NCBI RefSeq assembly: GCF_024436435.1
Contig: NZ_JAFMZP010000005.1
Coordinates: 208,073-272,072, forward strand
Length of the DNA stretch: 64,000 nucleotides
Reading direction: 5' to 3'
DNA from: Desertivirga xinjiangensis
GTDB lineage: Bacteria; Bacteroidota; Bacteroidia; Sphingobacteriales; Sphingobacteriaceae
Made by a program: the position numbers and the translations under genes. The notes under the pieces are model-generated. The model did no database searches, was not told where the DNA came from, and saw nothing but the letters and a program-made list of their open reading frames with translations. This document shows, one piece after another, positions 36,894 through 45,279 of the stretch; the stretch's first letter is position 1; each line of letters opens with the position of its first letter.

Positions 36894-37325
36894 ATGACAA
36901 AATATAAGGATCTTAATTGTATTCTCCTGATAGACGATGATTTAGCTACTAATTTTCTTCATCGAAAAGTAGTGCAAACTACAGGGATCGAGGTGCATGT
37001 TCAAACGACCACTTCAGGAAGGGACGCACTCGATTTTTTATGTGAGTTAAGTGCGTATCAGAATACGCCCGAAATTCCAAGGCCGGGAATCATTTTCCTT
37101 GACATCAATATGCCGGAAATGAATGGCTGGGAATTTCTGGAAGAATATGATAAACTGAAAGATGAACAAAAAGCAGAAATCGTTGTGGTTATGCTAACCA
37201 CGTCGTTAAATCCTGATGATGAAGCTCGTGCATTTTCAAATAAAAACATAACCACTTTTTTAAACAAACCGCTTAAACCGGAGGTGCTGGAAGAACTAGC
37301 TGAAAAATTTTTTACAACTAAATAA
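36894..37325 (+). CDS. Single-domain response regulator (CheY/Rcp1-like)
   Basis: 143 residues: a receiver domain only. Acidic pocket DDD at ILLIDDDLATNF, phosphoacceptor Asp in GIIFLDINMPEMNGWEF, conserved Thr in MLTTSLNPDD, and Lys in TFLNKPLKPEVLEEL. The lack of an output domain suggests it signals by protein contact or phosphotransfer. It is the partner of the PAS kinase encoded immediately upstream, an arrangement also seen with bacteriophytochrome-type kinases. Confidence 0.92.
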   Translation: MTKYKDLNCILLIDDDLATNFLHRKVVQTTGIEVHVQTTTSGRDALDFLCELSAYQNTPEIPRPGIIFLDINMPEMNGWEFLEEYDKLKDEQKAEIVVVMLTTSLNPDDEARAFSNKNITTFLNKPLKPEVLEELAEKFFTTK

Positions 37326-37443
37326 CTACGAGGTGACTGTCCGGTGAACTTAAAAAGGAAGCTGGCATGAAAGGGCCGGCTCCGAGCCTGTGTCTTCATG
37401 AAAAAGCGCAAAAAGACTGGGCAAAAATCGCCGGATCAGGCAT

Positions 37444-38352
37444 TCAAAATTGCTCTTCACATAGTTCTCTATTAGTTGCAGCACCTGCAAAGTTTCCTGA
37501 GGCTACGGCGTTGGCTACAGAACGCATAGGCGTTGTAATATCGCCGCAGGCAAACACCCCACTTACAGTTGTTTGCTGAAACTCATTTGTTCTTATAAAG
37601 CCCTGCTCTGTCATCTCACAGCCTAGTTGTTGAGCGATGTCGCTATGTTGTATAAATGGAACCCTGGCATAGAGGGCTATTAACGGAACAGTGGTTCCGT
37701 CTTTAAAAATAACCCTTTCAATCTGACCACTGCTTTGCTCAAGGCGGTCGATCTCAGTCTCAAGTATTTTAATATTTCTGTTTTCGAGTTTCAGCCTTTG
37801 TTCACTCGTTAATACCGATCTCCCGTTTGTGAAAACAGTCAGCGACTTCGTTAGATTGTTGACCAGCGGAGCATAGTGCATGGCCGTATCACCATCAGCG
37901 AGAATACCCGTTTCCAGATCCCTGATCTCATAGCCATGGCAATACGGGCAATGCACCACTGAAATACCCCAGCATTCAGAAAAACCCGGTATGTCTGGTA
38001 GTAAGTCTTTGATGCCTATGGCCAGTATCAATTTCCTCGAGCTAAACCGCTCTCCACACTGTGTCCCAATTTCAAAGCCCATATGGGTCTTTGCACCTTC
38101 TATTGCAATTCCTTTGTGAAAAGTTACCGTGTTATATTTACTAACTTGCTCTCTTGCAAGTGATGAAATGTCTGCCGGTGTACTTCCATCCTGGGTTAAA
38201 AAGTTGTGGGAGTAAGGTGTCTGGCTGTTACACGGCTGACCGCTGTCAATTATTAAGACGTTTCGCAGCGAACGGCCGAGCGCCATTCCCGCTGAAAGAC
38301 CTGCATAGCTGCCTCCAATTATTATTACATCGAAAATGTTATCCTGTGCCAT
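37444..38352 (-). CDS. NAD(P)/FAD-dependent oxidoreductase, thioredoxin reductase-like
   Basis: 302 residues. The FAD-binding motif VIIIGGSYAGLSAGMALGRS is N-terminal. VVHCPYCHGYEIRD holds a CPYC redox-active pair as in thioredoxin reductase. NAD(P) contacts are reduced (ETGILADGDTAMHY), and the C-terminal VFACGDITTPMRSVANAVAS is the second FAD motif. Family members reduce thioredoxin-like partners or act as small-molecule oxidoreductases; the partner is unknown. It is convergent with the response regulator gene, with a 118-base gap that holds no gene. A good promoter and a possible operator lie upstream. Confidence 0.87.
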   Translation of the reverse strand: MAQDNIFDVIIIGGSYAGLSAGMALGRSLRNVLIIDSGQPCNSQTPYSHNFLTQDGSTPADISSLAREQVSKYNTVTFHKGIAIEGAKTHMGFEIGTQCGERFSSRKLILAIGIKDLLPDIPGFSECWGISVVHCPYCHGYEIRDLETGILADGDTAMHYAPLVNNLTKSLTVFTNGRSVLTSEQRLKLENRNIKILETEIDRLEQSSGQIERVIFKDGTTVPLIALYARVPFIQHSDIAQQLGCEMTEQGFIRTNEFQQTTVSGVFACGDITTPMRSVANAVASGNFAGAATNRELCEEQF

Positions 38353-38375
38353 GCTGGTGGTTAATGTTTACATTA

Positions 38376-38422
38376 CAAATATAGACAATTGTAGTGTTAT
38401 TGCAACTATATTGCATTAGTTG
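38376..38422 (-). promoter_or_regulatory. Promoter with possible operator for the thioredoxin reductase-like gene
   Basis: On the minus strand TATATTTG (38383-38376) matches the -7 consensus TAnnTTTG, with a TTG 19 bases upstream (38405-38403) and the ATG 23 bases downstream. The inverted repeat CAACTA...TAGTTG (38403-38422, 8-base spacer) overlaps the -33 element and could be a regulator site. Confidence 0.5.
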
Positions 38423-38581
38423 AGCTTTTCCTGAATATAAGCTTAAAAACAAATCCAGGTAAGTATTTTGGTGTTCACAGACATTATACTTGCTAATTCT
38501 TTTTATTTATTTTAGAATTGTATACCAAGTGGGGGAATATCAAATAAATCATAGAGTAAATGTGTTTAAAGACCTTGTTTT

Positions 38582-39172
38582 ATGCGGCAAATAGCTGAAG
38601 ATGACTATATATTGCTTCTTTTAAGTGCCTCAGAGGGAAATGAGAGGGCCTTTGCAAGTCTTTTTTATAAATACAGTCCAGCTTTAATGTCTTTTGCCAA
38701 AAAGTTTACCCATAATTCTGACGAAGCAGAGGAAATTCTGCAAAATGTTTTCCTGAGAGTATGGTTACACCGGGACAAACTGCCAGAAATTGATAACATA
38801 AAAAGCTGGCTTTATAAATTTGTGGCAAATGAGAGCCTGGCCTATATTCGTAAGAAGACGACAAGGGCTAAAACTCAGCTTCATTTCCAAAGCAAGGCAA
38901 GCATATCTTATAATGATATCGAACAGACCGTAAATGCTAATGAGCTGAAAGATATTGTGGCTCAGGCCGTAAATTCCATGCCTGAGCAGAGGAGAAAGAT
39001 CTTTAATCTTAGCCGGACAGAAGGTTTGACCATTCTCGAAATCAGCGAGCAGTTGAATATTTCCCAAAGCACGGTAAAAAACACGTTAGTCACTGCTCTG
39101 AAATTCATTCGTGATTATCTCAAAGCCTACGGTTATTCTTCTTTTGTTTTTATTGCCCTAATACTAAGTTAA
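38582..39172 (+). CDS. FecI-like ECF RNA polymerase sigma factor (second locus)
   Basis: 196 residues. Sigma-2: FASLFYKYSPALMSFAKKF and DEAEEILQNVFLRVWLHRD. Sigma-4: MPEQRRKIFNLSRTEGLTIL then ISEQLNISQSTVKNTLVTAL. It starts the beta-hexosaminidase PUL and is expected to activate its susC operon when released by the FecR protein encoded 89 bases downstream. Its sequence is clearly different from the first sigma factor, so cross-activation is unlikely. Confidence 0.92.
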   Translation: MRQIAEDDYILLLLSASEGNERAFASLFYKYSPALMSFAKKFTHNSDEAEEILQNVFLRVWLHRDKLPEIDNIKSWLYKFVANESLAYIRKKTTRAKTQLHFQSKASISYNDIEQTVNANELKDIVAQAVNSMPEQRRKIFNLSRTEGLTILEISEQLNISQSTVKNTLVTALKFIRDYLKAYGYSSFVFIALILS

Positions 39173-39261
39173 TTTTATTTTATTATTCAATAGTACTTTC
39201 ATTCTTCAGCTGCTTCTTACCATAAAAAGCCTGATCATTCCGGCCTTTGTATACATGCAAA

Positions 39262-40428
39262 ATGGAAAAGCAGAGAATAAGATATCTATTTCAAAGTTTC
39301 ATGAACAAGACGATAAGTCTTGAGGAACAGCAGGAGTTGCTTGAACTGATCGAACATGAACCTGAAGAAAAGTTCAGTGAGATTATCTCCGAACTTATTG
39401 AGTCGGGAGACAGGGAAAATGTGTCTCTAGAGGAATGGACAAATTTCGTGTCTGCTGCAATTTCTGCAGACAAACCTGTAGCCAGAGTCCGCAGCTTCCG
39501 CCCGCTTTACCGTTATATTTCAGCGGCTGCCATTGTGGTGATCCTTGGTATTGGAGCTTATTTTTATATTAATACACTAAGGCAACCTAAACAGATCGCA
39601 TCATCAAACATCAGACCCGGCGAAAGCAAGGCAGTATTAGTGATGGAGAATGGTGAGACAATAGAATTAGATAAGAATTTAAAGGCCAACGAAGTATTTG
39701 CTTTAAATCCTACCATTAAATCTATTACAGAAGGCGAACTGGTTTATAATAAAGATGCCGCAGGCGCATCAAAAACTTCAGGAATCAACATCCTGAGAAC
39801 TCCCAAAGGTGGTGAGTACCGGGTGGTTTTGCCCGACGGTACTATAGCCTGGTTAAACTCCGATTCGGAATTGAAATTCCCTACATCCTTTGATGACGCC
39901 ACACGTAAGGTTGAGTTGAAAGGTGAGGCTTATTTTGAAGTAACGAGTTATTCTAATAGAACCTGGCCGTTTATAGTTAGTACTCTTCACCAGGAAGTGC
40001 AGGTGTTAGGTACTAAATTTAACATAAGCGCCTACCAGGAAGATGGTTTTGTCAAAACTGCCTTGCTGGAAGGTAAGGTCAGAGTGCTTAATAAAAACTC
40101 CCAGGAAACAGTTATTCTAAAACCCGGTCAGGAAGCTTCTTTAGACAAAGCTTCCAGTCAGCTAAATGTGTACACCACAGAAGTGGAGGAGGCAATTGCA
40201 TGGAAAGAGGGCCTGTTTGTATTTAATAATGAGGACTTATATCTGGCAATGAATAAGATTTCCAGATGGTATGATGTAGACGTCGTTTACAAAGGAGATT
40301 TTCAGGATAAAGAGATCTGGGGTACGGTATCCAGGAATGAAGATATAAATAGTCTTTTCAAAACCCTTGAGGCTACAGGAGTAGCTACATTTAAAATAGA
40401 AGGAAGGAGGGTGCTGGTAATGCGCTGA
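39262..40428 (+). CDS. FecR family anti-sigma factor (second locus)
   Basis: 388 residues from the ATG at 39262 (MEKQRIRYLFQSF); the TTG at 39247 is less likely. Cytoplasmic N-terminal region of about 85 residues, a membrane helix (YISAAAIVVILGIGAYFYI), then the periplasmic FecR domain (RTPKGGEYRVVLPDGTIAWL; VQVLGTKFNISAYQED) and a C-terminal DUF4974 domain (DLYLAMNKISRWYDVDVVYK). It should restrain the adjacent sigma factor until SusC binds substrate. Confidence 0.92.
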   Translation: MEKQRIRYLFQSFMNKTISLEEQQELLELIEHEPEEKFSEIISELIESGDRENVSLEEWTNFVSAAISADKPVARVRSFRPLYRYISAAAIVVILGIGAYFYINTLRQPKQIASSNIRPGESKAVLVMENGETIELDKNLKANEVFALNPTIKSITEGELVYNKDAAGASKTSGINILRTPKGGEYRVVLPDGTIAWLNSDSELKFPTSFDDATRKVELKGEAYFEVTSYSNRTWPFIVSTLHQEVQVLGTKFNISAYQEDGFVKTALLEGKVRVLNKNSQETVILKPGQEASLDKASSQLNVYTTEVEEAIAWKEGLFVFNNEDLYLAMNKISRWYDVDVVYKGDFQDKEIWGTVSRNEDINSLFKTLEATGVATFKIEGRRVLVMR

Positions 40429-40461
40429 TCTTAATGAAAATGATGTAGCTTTTTTTAATAA

Positions 40462-40488
40462 GCTGAGGACAGTTCCAGTGTCCCCAGC
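40462..40488 (+). terminator. Hairpin between fecR and susC of the second locus
   Basis: GCTGAGGAC (40462-40470) pairs with GTCCCCAGC (40480-40488) with one mismatch and a 9-base loop. No T tract follows directly. Its place matches the hairpin in the first locus, between the regulatory and the structural part. Confidence 0.45.
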
Positions 40489-40523
40489 ATTATAAAAATT
40501 AGCTTAGAAATACTTAGTAATAG

Positions 40524-40537
40524 TCGTTAATCAATCC
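40524..40537 (+). promoter_or_regulatory. 14-bp motif shared by the susC and surface lipoprotein genes of the PUL
   Basis: TCGTTAATCAATCC occurs exactly at 40524-40537, 28 bases before the susC start, and again at 49540-49553, 9 bases before the last gene of the same PUL. A shared promoter or regulator element is inferred. Confidence 0.35.
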
Positions 40538-40565
40538 TATTGTATAATCCAAACCATACAAAAAT

Positions 40566-43500
40566 ATGTTTTTTTCTCCTTTCGTTACAGGACTTTCTGT
40601 AATATTTAACAGGCGTAATTTCCTAATTATGAGGCTAGTGTTTTTTTTAATGACCCTGTTTATCATTGAAGTGAATGCCGAAGGGTATGCACAAAAGATT
40701 TCCCTGTCAAAAAGCGGAGTGCCACTTGCATCAGTTTTCCGGGAAATAAGGAAGCAAACCCAGTATAATGTGATCTGTGATGCCTCGATTATAAAAAAGG
40801 GGTATTCAGTTTATGTGAATGTAAAAGAAGCCAGTGTTGAAAAAGCCCTGCAGGAGTGCCTGAGTGGTTTGCCTTTAACGTTTATGATCAATTCTAAGAA
40901 TATTATCATAATGAGAAAAAGTGAGGTATCCGCCCAGATAAATGCTGTTAAGGGAATCGTCACTGACCTTAATAAAGTACCCTTGCCGAGCGTGGCGGTG
41001 AAAGTTAAGTCTACCGGCAAAACCACATTGACTTCAGGAAATGGAGCGTTTTCTGTCGAGATTCCAGACCAATCGGATGAATTGATAATCAGTCATCTTG
41101 GATTCAATACCCAAACCCTAAAAGTGAGTACCGGGCAAAATTTAGCTATTGTGCTGGAAGAAGCTGTTGAAGTGTTGAAAGACGTTGTGGTGGTAGGTTA
41201 TGGTGCACAAAAAAAGAAAGATATTCTTGGTGCAGTAAGCGTTATCACTTCAGAGGATTTTGAAGACAGGCCCTCAACAAATTTAGGTTATTCAATACAA
41301 GGAAAAGCTGCGGGGGTTCAGGTCACCAGGCCATCAGGAAAACCACAGGGTGGTTTCAGTTTACGGGTTCGGGGAACAAACTCTATTACTGCCGGAAGTG
41401 AGCCTTTATATGTTATTGATGGAGTTCCAACGCAATTACTCTATGATATAAACCCGAATGACATAGAAAGCATGACTGTCTTGAAGGATGCAGCATCAGC
41501 CGCGATTTATGGAGCATCGGGTGCAAACGGAGTAGTTTTAATAACGACAAAAAGGGGTAAAACTGGAAAAACGAGATTGAATCTAAGTGCTTACAGCGGG
41601 ATAAGTACTACTGCAAACAAGCTGGATGTATTAAACCGAACAGAATATTTGTCCTTAATGGACGAACTAGGTCAGGTGGCAAACTGGAATAACTTTACCG
41701 CAAATACCAATTGGCATGATGAAGTGTTCAGGACGGCTAATCTGCAGAATTACCAGTTGTCTGTAGATGGAGGAAACGAACAAACCAAGTATTATGTTTC
41801 CGGCGCTTATACAGCGGAGCAGGGAGTAGTTAAATCAAATGACGTAAAAAGGGGAACCTTCAGAACCAATATAGATCAAAAGATTAATGAGCGGGTTACC
41901 ATTGGAGCTAGTTTAAGTTATGCCCGCTGGTTCGACAGAAATATCGCTGATAATGTAGGTTCAGGCAATTCTGGTGTGATCATGAATGTGCTGACGGCCT
42001 CACCTGTTATTGGCATCTATAATGAAGATGGAACATTCACCGCTAATCCTTTAAGGTTGTCTTTTAATAATCCGGTTGCGTACATAGACGGCTCAGAGAA
42101 CGGTTACCATAACAGCCGCTTTTACGGGAACGCCTACGTTAATGTAAATATCCTCAAGGGTTTAAAATTCAGGACCTTGCTTGGGTATGATAACTATAAC
42201 AGCAAGTACAATTATTTCCTCGATCCGTTTAAAACAGATTGGGGCCGTGTAAATAGGGGCATTGCGACGTTTAATACGGACCAGAGCGAATACTGGATGT
42301 CTGAGAATACCCTGGAATATAAAACCATATTCAAAGAAGTACACGCTTTCGAAGCTCTGGGGGGCTTTATTGCTCAGTCAAAATACGGTGAATCGGGCGC
42401 AATGGAGTCCAAAGGCTTTAGTAATACCGGGGTAAAAACAGTGAACGGAGGCTCAGTTTTTAGTAATCCAAGTGGCAGAAGAACTCAGCGAAACAACGTT
42501 TCCGTACTGGCAAGAGTAAGGTACACCTATGATAACAAATATTTATTGTCGAGTAATTTCAGGGCAGATGGCGCATCGCCTTTTGGAGCGGATCATAAAT
42601 GGGGATATTTTCCTTCTTTCTCTGTAGGATGGAGGATCTCCCAGGAAAACTTTCTTAAAGACATAGATAAGATAAATGATATCAAGATCCGGTATTCCTG
42701 GGGAAGTGTAGGGAACGAGGGAATTTCGCCTTACGGTTCATTTGGGCTGGTGAGTACAGGTGTGAACTATGTGCAGGGCGGGCAGGTTGTTTCCGGTACA
42801 ACACCTTCCACTCCAGAAAACAAAAACCTACAATGGGAATCTACTATTCAGAATAATATCGGCTTGGATGTTGCTTTGCTGGACAACAGGCTAAACGTAA
42901 CTGTAGATGCTTACAAAAAGAAAACGACGCATCTCTTGCTGGATAAACCGGTACCATATTCAACAGGCTTTTCGGGCGCCCTGCAAAACATCGGAAGTCT
43001 TGAAAATAAAGGACTTGAATTTTTAGTGAGTTCAAGGAATACAGTAAAGGTTTTGAAATGGAGCACTGATCTTAATTTTTCTCTTAACAGGAATAAAGTT
43101 GGCTTTGTGGGCGATCAGGATATTCTGGGCGGATTTATTGACCTGCGCCAGGAAGCTTCCCTGATTAGAGAAGGCTTGCCTATGGGTGTTTTCTACGGTT
43201 ATATTGCCAAAGGAGTGGATCCACAAACCGGAATGATGGTTTACGACGATCTTAATGACGATAATACTATTGATAATGCAGATAAGGCAGTCATTGGTGA
43301 TCCTAATCCGAAATTCATCTATGGACTGAATAATAACTTAAGTTTTAAAGACTGGAGTCTCACTGTTTTCATACAGGGGGTACAGGGAAATGATGTTTTT
43401 AACGCCACAAGGATAGAGACTGAGGCCATGAACGATTTCAGGAACCAGTCAGTAACCGTGTTAAACAGGTGGAAAGCTCCCGGCCAAGTCACAGATATTC

Positions 43501-43802
43501 CAAAAGCTATTTATGGTGACGTATCTAACTCCGACATCTCATCTCGCTTTGTAGAAGATGGTTCTTATGTGAGGTTAAAGTCCGTAACCCTGGGTTATGC
43601 ACTTCCAAAAAGATTTTTAAGCAAACTGGGGCTAAGTAATGCAGGACTATATGTAACAGGGGAAAATCTGTTTACGATAACTGATTATACGGGTTATGAC
43701 CCTGAATCGAGCGCATTCACCGGAAATGGCGCCTTCGGAATCGACTTTGGCAGCTATCCTCAACCCCGTCAAGTAATATTGGGTTTAAACGTATCATTTT
43801 AA
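40566..43802 (+). CDS. SusC/RagA family TonB-linked outer-membrane receptor with STN domain (second locus)
   Basis: 1078 residues. The first 20 residues precede a better signal-peptide start at the ATG 40629 (MRLVFFLMTLFIIEVNAEG), so that may be the true start. STN domain at about 45-115 (VPLASVFREIRKQTQYNVIC), CarboxypepD_reg domain (VKGIVTDLNKVPLPSVAVKV), plug (LKDVVVVGYGAQKKKDILGA), SusC signature (FSLRVRGTNSITAGSEPLYV; VLKDAASAAIYGASGANGVV) and a barrel ending PQPRQVILGLNVSF. With SusD and two GH20 enzymes downstream it probably imports N-acetylhexosamine-containing oligosaccharides. Confidence 0.94.
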   Translation: MFFSPFVTGLSVIFNRRNFLIMRLVFFLMTLFIIEVNAEGYAQKISLSKSGVPLASVFREIRKQTQYNVICDASIIKKGYSVYVNVKEASVEKALQECLSGLPLTFMINSKNIIIMRKSEVSAQINAVKGIVTDLNKVPLPSVAVKVKSTGKTTLTSGNGAFSVEIPDQSDELIISHLGFNTQTLKVSTGQNLAIVLEEAVEVLKDVVVVGYGAQKKKDILGAVSVITSEDFEDRPSTNLGYSIQGKAAGVQVTRPSGKPQGGFSLRVRGTNSITAGSEPLYVIDGVPTQLLYDINPNDIESMTVLKDAASAAIYGASGANGVVLITTKRGKTGKTRLNLSAYSGISTTANKLDVLNRTEYLSLMDELGQVANWNNFTANTNWHDEVFRTANLQNYQLSVDGGNEQTKYYVSGAYTAEQGVVKSNDVKRGTFRTNIDQKINERVTIGASLSYARWFDRNIADNVGSGNSGVIMNVLTASPVIGIYNEDGTFTANPLRLSFNNPVAYIDGSENGYHNSRFYGNAYVNVNILKGLKFRTLLGYDNYNSKYNYFLDPFKTDWGRVNRGIATFNTDQSEYWMSENTLEYKTIFKEVHAFEALGGFIAQSKYGESGAMESKGFSNTGVKTVNGGSVFSNPSGRRTQRNNVSVLARVRYTYDNKYLLSSNFRADGASPFGADHKWGYFPSFSVGWRISQENFLKDIDKINDIKIRYSWGSVGNEGISPYGSFGLVSTGVNYVQGGQVVSGTTPSTPENKNLQWESTIQNNIGLDVALLDNRLNVTVDAYKKKTTHLLLDKPVPYSTGFSGALQNIGSLENKGLEFLVSSRNTVKVLKWSTDLNFSLNRNKVGFVGDQDILGGFIDLRQEASLIREGLPMGVFYGYIAKGVDPQTGMMVYDDLNDDNTIDNADKAVIGDPNPKFIYGLNNNLSFKDWSLTVFIQGVQGNDVFNATRIETEAMNDFRNQSVTVLNRWKAPGQVTDIPKAIYGDVSNSDISSRFVEDGSYVRLKSVTLGYALPKRFLSKLGLSNAGLYVTGENLFTITDYTGYDPESSAFTGNGAFGIDFGSYPQPRQVILGLNVSF

Positions 43803-43812
43803 TTTAATTGTT

Positions 43813-45279
43813 ATGAAAACGAAAATGAAAATTCTGATCATTACCTTGATCATTTCAATAAATATAAGTTCCTGTACTTCCTTCCTTGATCTAGAACCCC
43901 AGTCAGATTTAACTACAGGGAATGCCTATAAAAGTGCTGCCGATCTGGAGGCCGCTTTAATTGGTACCTACAGGACACTGTACACTGATTACTTTATCTG
44001 GGAAAACTTTGTGATGTCGGACGTCAGATCGGATAATGCTTATGCGGGCGGCGATGACCCCGAGATCTATCAATATGATAATCTTGCTGTATCGTCCATG
44101 AATTCAAGGATCCTGCTAACCTGGAGACAACTCTATAATGGTATTGCTAACGCAAACCTGGTAATAGAGAAAGCCCCACAGGTAAGTGATATTAAGCTTG
44201 ATACTGACAATAAAAGAAATAAAATTATAGCTGAAGCCAGATTTTTAAGGGCACTCTTCTACTTTGAACTGGTTAAAACCTTTGGAGAAATTCCAATTGT
44301 AAAAGAATTCGGCAAGATCAACCCATCGGAAGCCAATGTCCCTAAATCGTCGGTAGCAGATATCTATAAGTTCATCATCGAAGACCTTGACGCTGCATTG
44401 ATCCTTCCAACTGAGTATGGAAGTCTTTCATTAAATAAATCGAAGGTTACTAGAGGAGCAGTCTATGCTTTACTGGCTAAAGTATATGCGCAAAAGCCAG
44501 ACAGGGACTACAATAAGGTGCTTGAATACTGCAATGAAGTAGGTAAACTGGGCTATGATCTGCATGGCAGTTACGACCAGTTATTCGATGGCCTGAATTA
44601 TAATAATCCGGAAACTATTCTTTTAGTGCAATACATTGCTGGTACGCCGGAAGCTAACTGGGGGCCGCAGTTACTATTACCGCCCTCTTTATCAGGTGAT
44701 GACTGGAGAAAGTACGTAACTCCCTCAAAAGATCTGCTTGCTGCCTACGATGCAGCTGGTGACACCCAAAGGAAATCTGCTTCAGTTTTGGTTGAGAATG
44801 TTGAGTGGGCCGACGAGTTTTGGAAACCTTGTGCAAGTTCAGGCTCTGTACCTTTTCCATACAAATTCAGACATGCAAACGCCTGGGCAAGTGGCGACAA
44901 TGTTTACATCTTAAGGTATGATGATATCCTTTTGCTTAAAGCAGAAGCATTAAATGAGCTTAACCGAGGTTCTGATGCTCTTACTCCTTTAAATTATGTT
45001 AGAGACCGGGTTGATCTTCAGGCTATTACTACGACTGATAAAGAGGCATTAAAGGAGATCATCTTAAACGAAAGACGTTTGGAATTAGCCTTTGAAGGAT
45101 ATCGCTGGGATGACCTGGTGCGGGCAGGAAAGGCTGTGAGTAAGATGAATAGTTTGCAGGAATTTAAATTGACCTGTGGCGGTGGCAGTACCCAAATGAA
45201 CTATAGGATGAGTCAGGAAAAGACGCTGATGCCCATTCCGCAAAGCGAATTGAACAGAAATCCGGCTCTGAATCCATGA
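43813..45279 (+). CDS. RagB/SusD family nutrient-binding outer-membrane lipoprotein (second locus)
   Basis: 488 residues. Lipobox ISSCTSF; SusD start LDLEPQSDLTTGNAYKSAAD; TPR core AEARFLRALFYFELVKTFGE; C-terminal signature LRYDDILLLKAEALNELN, ILNERRLELAFEGYRWDDLV and MPIPQSELNRNPALNP. It lies 10 bases after susC and its TGA overlaps the ATG of the first GH20 gene (ATGA), showing translational coupling. Confidence 0.93.
   Translation: MKTKMKILIITLIISINISSCTSFLDLEPQSDLTTGNAYKSAADLEAALIGTYRTLYTDYFIWENFVMSDVRSDNAYAGGDDPEIYQYDNLAVSSMNSRILLTWRQLYNGIANANLVIEKAPQVSDIKLDTDNKRNKIIAEARFLRALFYFELVKTFGEIPIVKEFGKINPSEANVPKSSVADIYKFIIEDLDAALILPTEYGSLSLNKSKVTRGAVYALLAKVYAQKPDRDYNKVLEYCNEVGKLGYDLHGSYDQLFDGLNYNNPETILLVQYIAGTPEANWGPQLLLPPSLSGDDWRKYVTPSKDLLAAYDAAGDTQRKSASVLVENVEWADEFWKPCASSGSVPFPYKFRHANAWASGDNVYILRYDDILLLKAEALNELNRGSDALTPLNYVRDRVDLQAITTTDKEALKEIILNERRLELAFEGYRWDDLVRAGKAVSKMNSLQEFKLTCGGGSTQMNYRMSQEKTLMPIPQSELNRNPALNP

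Noticed and set aside
37367..37579. 70-codon plus-strand frame after the response regulator
   Set aside because: It overlaps the 3' end of the thioredoxin reductase-like gene on the other strand and has no recognisable features.
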